From Lotus japonicus (lineage: Eukaryota; Streptophyta; Magnoliopsida; Fabales; Fabaceae), in assembly GCF_012489685.1 (NCBI RefSeq), contig NC_080043.1:17230223-17294222 (forward strand): 64,000 nucleotides of DNA, read 5' to 3'. This document shows positions 56,901 to 64,000 of this stretch, one piece after another. Under the pieces are notes generated by a model that was given only the letters and a program-made list of their open reading frames with translations, had not been told where the DNA came from and did no database searches. The translations under genes and the position numbers were made by a program. How positions within the stretch are numbered: position 1 is the first letter of the stretch; each line of letters begins with the position of its first letter.

Positions 56901-58340
56901 TTGCCCCAAAGTTCACATATATTATTAGTCGACGTCGTAGCATGACAATTTACTTCTACGCTGGATCTAGCAACAAAATTTTGCTTCTTGTCTTCCTCAA
57001 GATCAAGATACCTCATATAAGCACAATACCTGAAGTTGATCTCTTGTCACTAGCATCACCTGTCAAATTTACATTTGCATATTCAATAATATTAGTATGT
57101 GCTAGGATCCAAGAGAATCCTCCACATTTACAGGTTTATTCTAGAAGGGGGCGTGGGCGTAGAGGGGAGGGAGTTAATTGATTGGGTTATCTTTTAGAGT
57201 ATCTTTCATTTTAGGAGTTGATATTTTATTTTGATAGAGTATCTATTCTTTTAGGAGTTGATATGTTATATTAAGAATCTATCTTTAGAGTTTGATTTAT
57301 ATAAATAGGAGAAGAGTCATTAGGAGTTTTCATATCTGGGAATTATTGAATTGTAAGGGAATTGCCCTTCTGGAGAAGGTTAAGCTTCTTGGTTCTTTTA
57401 ATAAATTCCAGATTTGATTCAATAAAATTACTTCCATGCCCCTATTTGTGTGTGTTTGGCTGTTAGGGATATCACTCTCTTACAGTATGACCCTTGTCCA
57501 AGCACTTTACTGAGCAAACATTTGATGTGTCTCAAAATTCGAACAACCACATTCCAATGACTATCACACAATGAGTTGAGAAACTAGCTTACAACATCAA
57601 TAGGAAAAATAATTTTTAGTCTAGTTGGCATGAGATGACTTAACTTACTAACTTATCTTCTAATATCCGCTTGGCCAGAGTTAAAAGAGGCTATCACTTC
57701 TGGAGACCTTCTGGATCTCTTAAATTCTCAGTCTCATTCTAGTGTTCTTGTGCAGTAACTATTGTATCATGGCAGGTTGGAGCCATCATGTCTTGGCCTA
57801 TAGGGTTCCTTTTCATGATGTTCTTGTCAAATAAATTGAAAACATATTTCAACTACCCAGTTGAGCATTGACAGTTAGGAATGTAGCATGTTTTGGATTT
57901 GGAACATTGACAGTTTGGATTAAAATAAAATATATGCAGTATGACTGTATGACAAACTGTGAAATTATTAAAATATCAACTGTAAATTATAATTGTGCAT
58001 TTTTTCTAGTAAGTTCACCTATCGCATAAGAGGATACAAATCCGTTTTGGTAAATGCCATATTTGCAACACAACATACTAGTATCTTAAAATTGACGAAT
58101 TTATTCTTATTGCTACATTTTTTAATTAATCCATTTTTGACATGAAGCTACATGCTTGGTTCAATTGTAATATAATCACATGCTTTTCATCCAACAATGT
58201 TTTGCCTTCTGTACAGGGAAGAATTGGAGGCTGTTGAAACTTTTGCTGCTAGATTGTCTGTTGAGACTTGGATCTGCTGCAAGCTACAGATGTTAAACCG
58301 GCCCTCTGCTCCCATACCAATTTTCTTATTCCGAAGATAA
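53955..58340 (+). CDS. YtqB/MnmM-family SAM-dependent methyltransferase, organelle-targeted (6 exons, 280 aa)
   Basis: Exons are 53955-54186, 54277-54340, 55025-55217, 55733-55806, 56192-56347 and 58217-58340; all borders are GT-AG and all phases fit. The first about 75 residues are Ser/Arg-rich without acidic runs, like a plastid or mitochondrial transit peptide. SAM motif I is [12 protein letters not shown] (111-122), motif II ALDIQ (140-144), then [12 protein letters not shown] (192-203) and [15 protein letters not shown]. These words define the family annotated as putative rRNA methylase (PF06962). Its bacterial member YtqB/MnmM methylates the wobble uridine side chain of tRNA, and a similar role in organelles is plausible. 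No partner genes lie nearby. Intron 5 (1869 bases) holds a decayed Copia. The upstream flank is short, because the MULE ends about 170 bases before the ATG. Confidence 0.88.
56380..57850 (-). mobile_element. Copia remnant in intron 5 of the methyltransferase gene
   Basis: On the minus strand a reverse transcriptase tail is readable at about 57600-57490 (words like CDSHWN and ILRHIK). It continues after an insertion with the RNase H start [19 protein letters not shown] (near 57080) and [12 protein letters not shown] (near 56990). At about 56650-56611 the end of pol is followed by a purine tract and then TGTTGATTGC, the start of a 3' LTR. It is full of stops and lies antisense to the host gene inside an intron. 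The limits are approximate. Confidence 0.65.
57134..57479 (+). mobile_element. short LTR-like insertion inside the Copia remnant
   Basis: About 350 bases interrupt the Copia pol and are flanked by TTACAG (57128-57133 and 57480-57485). The insertion has a purine tract (GAAGGGGGCG, GAGGGGAGGG), then TGATTGGGTTATC and a TTTATATAAATAGG promoter, as in an LTR with its polypurine tract. It could be a TRIM or truncated LTR element. Confidence 0.4.
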
Positions 58341-59059
58341 TGTAAATACCTATGATTTTTATTGGGTGTCTAAATCACTCCAAATAAATATGGGCTAAAA
58401 TAAAATCACTCTAGGCTTATGTTGCCCAATAATATGTTGACACATGTTATGAGCTGAAATTTCCTAATACACGTGTCAAAATATTATTTGGTTACCAAAG
58501 ACTAGAATGATTTTACTCCATTGTACTTAGGGTGATTTAGGCAAGTCTTTTTTTTTTATAAATATATTAATTAACATTCCTTATCTTTATAAAATAATAA
58601 GGAACCTGTTTTGCAATTTATAAAACCTTAAATAGACGTGAAAACCAGCAATACACTCAACTATTTGGGGGTATACCCTGTGCCACATTGACTGACCATA
58701 TTAGAAATTACATACTAGAAAGCCATGGTCTTGATTCTCTTGAAGCACAATTCTAACTTTATTTCACTTTATTGGACTTCAAGTTCAAAGGACAAACACA
58801 TGAGGTTCTTACAAAATGGCAGTGCTTCATCCTTTATTAATTAATGTTGGCCTTGCTTCCTGTTTCTATAACCGCATGATAGTGATACGGTTGTTTGTTA
58901 TTTTATTTGTTCAATGAATTATGTGAATATGATATCAATATTGGCATTCTAGCTTCAAAAAAAAGAAATATTGGCATTTTACATTGTAATCATTGATTCT
59001 TTTTCCTTTCCTTATTGTTTTGTTGATGAAGTCAATTCAATTCAGCTTACTACTATGTT
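58341..59059. other. intergenic, no gene seen
   Basis: This is the 3' flank of the methyltransferase gene and AT-rich sequence. A CACTCTAGGCTTATGTTGCC-type segment near 58410 and its loosely inverted counterpart near 58500 suggest a small unclassified repeat. No frame with a domain is present. Confidence 0.4.
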
Positions 59060-59095
59060 TTATTTAATGACTACTATTATTATTATTATTATTAA

Positions 59096-59560
59096 ATGGA
59101 GGCCCCCATACTCAATCTTATACAAATAGCCCGGGAACCATACTTGGCCGATCATCGCGTTAGTCGAATCCAACTCGACACAGATTCGAGCAAAACGTCC
59201 TTGTTCAGCATTCAGTGTGTTAACATCCACCTTAATAGGTTTTCCAACCACCGAGGCAATCGAGATCAGAAATCTCTTGTCATAGAAAGCCAGGTTCAGC
59301 CTTCGAATACAGTTCCATGCCAGAGTTCTGGTTACCTTCGACGCTGGGGACATAAATTCAGGACTCCAAGTCGAGACCGCCAAGCAGTGATCAAAAGTCA
59401 TCTAAGGTCCTCCTCCAATAACCTTCGCCCGGTCAGCTTCATTGTCAAATTTAACCATAAAGAAACCATTGTCGACATCCCGCAGGTCAAAATCCCCAGA
59501 GAGATTCCAAACATACGCCAATCTAGACTTCATAGTCTTGTAGCCTAGTCACTTTCCTAG
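59096..59560 (-). pseudogene. LINE ORF1 fragment (DUF4283 domain)
   Basis: On the minus strand the words GFFMVKFDNEADRAKVIGGG, then CLAVSTWSPEFMSPASKV, RLNLAFYDKRFLISIASVVG and KPIKVDVNTLNAEQGRFARI with CVELD follow one another. This is the N-terminal DUF4283 region of plant L1-type LINE ORF1 proteins, normally followed by a CX2CX4HX4C knuckle. A TAG replaces the usual Trp near 59401, and a frame change lies upstream. The lower end meets a (TTA)n run (about 59074-59093). Nothing of the reverse transcriptase is present. Confidence 0.7.
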
Positions 59561-60269
59561 TAAAGACACCACCAACGCCTCCTTCCATGATGAATACATC
59601 ACCTCTAGAACATGTGATTCCACAAAAACCTTGGGCTCTCCTCTAGAACATGTGATTCCACAAAAACCTTGGGCAACCGCTTGTTAACATCCTCATACTC
59701 AACCCGCATCAAGCCTTTCTCGATCAGATTCGTGCAGTCCTTTGGTGGAGGGGCTTTCTCTCTCTCCCCCCCCCCCCCCACATGAGTTTTTCTCGAAAAG
59801 ACGGCGGCTGGTTGTCCCCCTGGTCCGTTGGATCGTTACACCCTTGGTCGGCGTCCCCAGTTTTCGGGCTGAACTCCAAGCCCTCCATGGAAGTCATTTC
59901 GTTTCCTTTAAAAAGTTAAATTGATTAAAAAGAAATTTAAATTTATATTAAAAGTAATAATCAGAATAAAAAAATTGTAAAGGTTTTACATTTTAATTTC
60001 GAAAAAAAGGTTAAACATTTAAATTCAAAAATTAATTGAACATAAATAATTTAATTTGACTTAGGCTAATTACACTCTCAAAGCTGAGTGTGAAAATCAC
60101 TCTCCATTGAGAAAAGAGAAAGAGTAATAGATATAGCCTCATTGAGAGAGTAGAGCTCACTATAACCTCACTATCCAAAGTTAAGACTTTGATTTATATG
60201 ATACAAATTACAAAGTAGATTATTTAATACAATATCTCAATAAAAATATTATTCCATTATATTTAATAT
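59561..60269. other. intergenic, with a small tandem duplication and a poly-C run
   Basis: A unit of about 38 bases (CCTCTAGAACATGTGATTCC followed by ACAAAAACCTTGGG) is tandemly duplicated at about 59602-59674. A C15-type run lies near 59766. The first 200 bases are probably more of the decayed LINE. The rest is AT-rich with no gene. Confidence 0.45.
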
Positions 60270-60278
60270 TAAATTTTA

Positions 60279-62267
60279 GGCTTATTAGCACTTTGGGTCC
60301 CCCAGGTTTCAAAAATGTGCAAACGGAGTCCCCTAAGTTTAAAAATACCATTCTGCTACCCCGACGTTTATCTCCGTTAACAGATTTGGTCCCTCACCAT
60401 AATTCCGTCAAAAAACTAACAGTTTTAGCTGACATGGAATTTTTTTAATTGAGCTGGCATCGGATTAGGAGAGATGATAAAATTTCACATATGCAATTAA
60501 TAATTAAAATAAAATAAAGTTATTAACTAAAAATAAACACTACAATTCATATTTCTTCATCTTCATCTTTACATCCTCATATCCCAACCCAGATTTCTTT
60601 CATCTAACCCACCCAGATAAAAAACAAAGGAGAATCAAATCATGTATACTGAATGGGTATTGTGTTACATTGAATTCAATGGGCCACAACTGCAACCTCC
60701 AATAACAAAGCAAAACGCATTTTCTTTCTTCTCCTTCTCTCTGTCTCTAGCAGTTACATTGAATGCTTAATTAACCAATCTGTTAACAACCTAATCCCAC
60801 ACTTAAATCTCAACTCAAGCAACGATAATCACCATACAAACACCAAACACCACTGCATAAACCCATACAACCCAGATCTGAGAAAAAGAAGAAACAAGAA
60901 GGATTGAAGATCTGGGTTCTGAATTCGAAACCCAAACCCAAATACCACTGCCACCACTTGCCCAAATTCCTTAGTCCCAATTTCAGAAACAAAATCAAAA
61001 TCCCATACAACCTATCCCTCGTATGTTGCCGCTGGTCCCGCCTCCGACTCTGCCCTCATCGCCACCTTCTTTGCCACCCTCCTCGACGGTGTCTGGAACC
61101 CCACCCTCTTCCTCCCCTGATACGAACCAGATCTGGGTTCTTGATTTTCAGTTCGATGCTTTTGCTGGAGGGACTAGCTTAGTGAAATGGTCGTGGCAAA
61201 TTTCTGTTATGGAGAAGAAGAGGATTGGTTAGGGTTGGTGATTTAGGAGAGAAAAGATGAAGAGGGAGAAGAAGAACACGATGGAGTTGGAGAAACAAGG
61301 ATAAGATAGAGGCACGTGATGTTCCTCTCTCCGAATACCCCTTCTCTCGAGAACTGGATTTCCCACTCCAAGATTTAGATTTGCCACCCCACTTAAAGTG
61401 GGAAATTACTAAAATATCCCTCCGTGTTATTTTATGGGAGATAAAAATTCGAAATGTTTCGGTAGTTTAAGTTCTGAAACTAATCGATTTTATAATTCCC
61501 AATTCCAAACTATTCAATTTCATTTCAATTCCAAACCAGTTCCCCCCATCGTCTCTCTCTTCGACATCCTCTCCCTCTTCGACTTTCCGACCTTGAAAGG
61601 AGGCGATTCCGGCGAATTCCATTCGATCTCTTCAACTTTCATCATCAGCGGGGAGGTTTCTCATCATCTTCGTCAGAAAGGTTTCGGAACATAAAGTTCC
61701 AAAACCTTTCGGTTCATAAATTCCCAATAGCTTTCGGTACATAAATTTCCGAAACATTACAAATAAGGGGTGGCAAATCTACATTCTGTATTGCGCTTCA
61801 TTCATCTCTGCACATATGTTTCGGAACTTATAGTTCCAAGAGGTTTCAAAACTTAAAATGCCGAATGGCTTTGGAACATAAACTGCCGAAACTATATAAT
61901 TAAACCAGTGGCAGTGGCATTTTGCAGGCAGATGGCAGTGGCTTCGGAAATTTATCTTACGAACATAACATATTTCGGAATATTATGTTCCGAAGGGTAC
62001 TCCTGGCATTTTTTTAAAAATGCTGGGTGGCAAATCTAATACTTGGGGTGGGAAATCCAAATCTCCCTTCTCTCTCCTAATCTCATGCCATGTCATTTAA
62101 AAAAAAAACCAACTCAAACAAAAACGTTAACTTTTGGACGGAATTATGGTGAGGGACCAAAACTGTTAACGGAGACAAACATCGAGGTAGCATAATGCTA
62201 TTTTTAAACGTAGGGGACTTCGTTTGCACATTTTTGAAATCTGGGGGACCAAAAGTGCTAATAAGCC
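60279..62267. mobile_element. non-autonomous MULE with about 150-bp TIRs and TAAATTTTA target duplication
   Basis: The left end GGCTTATTAGCACTTTGGGT is mirrored at the right by the complement of ACCAAAAGTGCTAATAAGCC. The inverted repeats continue for about 150 bases through TTTCAAAAATGTGCAAACG and CTCCGTTAACAG to ACCATAATTCCGTC. TAAATTTTA is present on both sides (60270-60278 and 62268-62276). There is no transposase. The interior has a segment that looks captured, with CT-rich leader sequence and Pro/Ser-rich frames at 60900-61260, and a second element nested at 61356-62058. Whether the captured part comes from a host gene cannot be said from the sequence alone. Confidence 0.85.
61356..62058. 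mobile_element. small TIR element nested in the non-autonomous MULE
   Basis: Its ends are inverted: GGATTTCCCACTCCAAGATT at the left and the complement of AATACTTGGGGTGGGAAATCC (given here as two parts, AATACTTGGGG and TGGGAAATCC) at the right, then AGATTTGCCACCC on both arms. The interior has repeated dyads of the type TTTCGGAACATAAAGTTCC (about 61681-61760, 61818-61890, 61940-61995). No clear target duplication was found. It has no transposase. Confidence 0.65.
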
Positions 62268-62450
62268 TAAATTTTATATTTGAACTATATTAAATATTAC
62301 ATGTTTTTACTTTTTAATATGATTTTTCAGTTTAAAAAAATGATTTTTCAACAAAAATATTGAATATAGCATAAAATTAAATATCCATGACGTCAAATAA
62401 AATGAGAAATAAGCCTTGTAAACTAAAACCACTAAAACCATTAAGTAGTA

Positions 62451-62726
62451 CTCCCTCCGTTTCTAAATAACTGACACTATTTATAGCTAAATTTTGTTTC
62501 TAATTATCAGTCACTTTACAAAGTTTAAGAGAGCATTAATTATACTTTATCAATTGTACCCTTCATTTATTGGTGGTATGTAACTTGAAAAGTTAGAATT
62601 AATAAGAGAGATAAAGATTATAATAGGAAGTTACATAGTAATTTTAATAAAACAAAAACATTAATTGCTATTTCTTAATACTTGTGCAACAACCTTAAAA
62701 TGTCAGTTATATAAGAACGGAGGGAG
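62451..62726. mobile_element. Stowaway-type MITE
   Basis: The ends CTCCCTCCGTTTCTAAATAA and the complement of TTATATAAGAACGGAGGGAG are inverted repeats, flanked by TA on both sides (62449-62450, 62727-62728). CTCCCTCCGT with a TA target is the Stowaway/Tc1-mariner signature. The element sits in the upstream flank of protease copy 3 and is absent from the matching flank of copy 1. Confidence 0.9.
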
Positions 62727-62740
62727 TACTATAAAAGAAA

Positions 62741-63019
62741 GTAATTTACAAAAGAGTTTAATGGATATACACTGTCAGTGTTTTACACTGATATCCAATC
62801 ACAGCATGCCACGTAAGAGGAATACACTGACATCCAATCACAGCATGCCACGTAAGATGAATAATAACTTTCACCTAAAGTTTTAATTAAAACAAGAATA
62901 TATTTATTTATGTGGCGGAATTCGATTGAGTGACGACTGTGTAAACAAAGTTTACACTGACAGTGCACACACATTAAATTATTTACAAAAGAGTTTATTG
63001 GATATGCACTGACAGTATA
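62741..63019. repeat. short repeat with duplicated ends upstream of protease copy 3
   Basis: ATTTACAAAAGAGTTTA followed by (A/T)TGGATAT(A/G)CACTG occurs at about 62747 and again at 62981. Between them ACTGACATCCAATCACAGCA and GCCACGTAAGA are tandemly repeated, and a TTTACACTGACAGTGCA dyad lies near 62950. This looks like one or two small MITEs, but the ends are not clear. Confidence 0.5.
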
Positions 63020-63499
63020 AAACGTACGTAGTTTGCTCAAATATGATGATATATTCTTAATTTGTCAATTTTAATTTCCATTACATTTTTTCCAATATAT
63101 AGTCTGACAAAATGTTAGACTTATAAAATATAAACAATTTCATTCTTATAACGAATATTATTTATAGTAAGAAGAAAACTATATAATGCAATTGATTTCA
63201 CAAAATGAATTATTTAATTTCCTCTCATAAACTTTCTAAAACATTACGATCATAATCTGGAAAATCTTTCAATTCAAATCAATTATTTTCATCAAAGTCT
63301 TATATCAAAATTTGCGAAATTAATTGAAAATTTATAATTATTTATTGCGTGTTTGACTCTGTAGTGAGAAATCTCATAATCATTTATACATAAAAGTTAG
63401 AAAGTGTAATTTATATATCATTTATACATATATAAACAACACCTTTCAAGTTTCAACATCCGTTTCCTCCTTAGAATTTCTCTCTTTGACTTTTGAGAT
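63020..63499 (+). promoter_or_regulatory. upstream region of aspartic protease copy 3
   Basis: It is homologous to the region before copy 1 (GTAGTGAGAAATCTCATAAT at 63361-63380; CACCTTTCAA at 63439). A TATA box ATATATAAA at about 63428 lies 65-70 bases before ATG 63500. Confidence 0.55.
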
Positions 63500-64000
63500 A
63501 TGGAGGTACTTGTGCTTGCACTTTTGATCATTGGGTTGATGTCTCCTTCAACTGAAGCCAAACCACTTATTGGCTTTAGCATTGATCTAATTCACAGGGA
63601 CTCACCTTTGTCCCCTTTATATAACCCTTCAATGAATCAATCAGAGGCCCTTAGAAAAGCTGCTATGCGCTCAATTGCCCGATACAACACCTTATTTCAC
63701 CATGTGACTGGAGAAGGAATAAAATCTCAAACTACTATCATTCCAGACCAAGGAGAGTACCTTATGAAATTCTCTGTTGGAAACCCACCCTTGGGGCAAT
63801 TTGGCATTATAGACACAGGTAGTGACATGATTTGGATACAATGTGAGCCTTGTAATGATTGTTACAAACAAAACTCACCCATCTTTAATCCAACAAGCTC
63901 TTCCACTTACAAAATAGAAGCTTGTGGTACGAAGACTTGTGACTTGGTCCGATTTAATGCTTGTGGAGCATCAGGCGCGTGCAGGTATTCGATCTATTAC
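63500..64000 (+). CDS. CDR1/nepenthesin-like aspartic protease, copy 3 (partial, runs off the window)
   Basis: The frame is open from ATG 63500 to the last base (167 codons). The first 20 residues are a signal peptide (MEVLVLALLIIGLMSPSTEA). The product aligns with copy 1 without gaps for about 105 residues: SIDLIHRDSPLSPLYNPSMN, then the catalytic DTGS at 105-108 in FGIIDTGSDMIWIQCEPC, the cysteine-rich insert NDCYKQNSPIFNP and CGTKTCDLVRFNACG. The second catalytic half lies beyond the window. Nothing in the visible part is broken, and its spacing from the signal peptide to the first active site is identical to copy 1. Function as for copy 1. Confidence 0.88.
   Translation, partial: MEVLVLALLIIGLMSPSTEAKPLIGFSIDLIHRDSPLSPLYNPSMNQSEALRKAAMRSIARYNTLFHHVTGEGIKSQTTIIPDQGEYLMKFSVGNPPLGQFGIIDTGSDMIWIQCEPCNDCYKQNSPIFNPTSSSTYKIEACGTKTCDLVRFNACGASGACRYSIYY

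Overview
The window is nuclear DNA from a flowering plant. I infer this from GT-AG introns, nested LTR retrotransposons with plant-type primer sites, Helitron, MULE, Harbinger and Stowaway elements, and several plant gene families. A papilionoid legume is my best guess, from general familiarity with the transposon families; that part is not proven here. Host genes are sparse. Three are recognisable: a cluster of CDR1/nepenthesin-type aspartic protease copies (6.1-8.2 kb intact, 42.1-42.5 kb a broken last exon, 63.5 kb to the end running off the window), and one six-exon organelle-type SAM methyltransferase of the YtqB/MnmM family (53.96-58.34 kb).

Layout. 1-538 is the end of a Gypsy LTR. 539-1290 is a GGCC-rich repeat. 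1291-4823 is the 3' half of a Sirevirus-like Copia element with a decayed envelope-like ORF. The first protease gene follows. From 9.5 to 34.4 kb lies a Russian doll of retrotransposons. A decayed Copia (9521-14242) holds an Athila-like solo LTR (11875-13203, target duplication GTAAC) and is then split by a Sirevirus (14243-26436). That Sirevirus is split by a 3.6 kb Gypsy solo LTR (17174-25817, target duplication GTTAC), which is itself split by a minus-strand gag-only Sirevirus (20226-25276, target duplication GCTAC). The outer Sirevirus is cut again by a Gypsy element with 3.9 kb LTRs and no recognisable pol (from 26437). Its 3' LTR stops abruptly at 34429. After that comes Helitron-like sequence (34430-42105) whose 3' end sits exactly inside the second protease copy.

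The most unusual object is a complete Mutator-like element of about 8.5 kb (45272-53783) with imperfect terminal inverted repeats. It carries three multi-exon genes: a MULE transposase fused to a C-terminal OTU cysteine-protease domain (one in-frame TGA), a 194-residue OB-fold protein resembling the C-terminus of HROB/C17orf53, and, on the opposite strand, a 702-residue plant-mobile-domain protein with an arginine/glycine-rich tail. Both subterminal regions are studded with short palindromes of the form TCGGTAAAT-ATTTACCG. I read this as a transposon with an accessory gene set that could act on ubiquitin, recombination and chromatin. The domains are seen; the functional reading is inference.

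To the right, the methyltransferase gene tolerates a decayed Copia in its fifth intron. A LINE ORF1 fragment, a 2 kb non-autonomous MULE with a 9-bp target duplication, a Stowaway MITE and the promoter of the third protease copy complete the window. The upstream flanks of protease copies 1 and 3 are recognisably homologous, so the cluster arose by segmental duplication and was later pulled apart by transposons.
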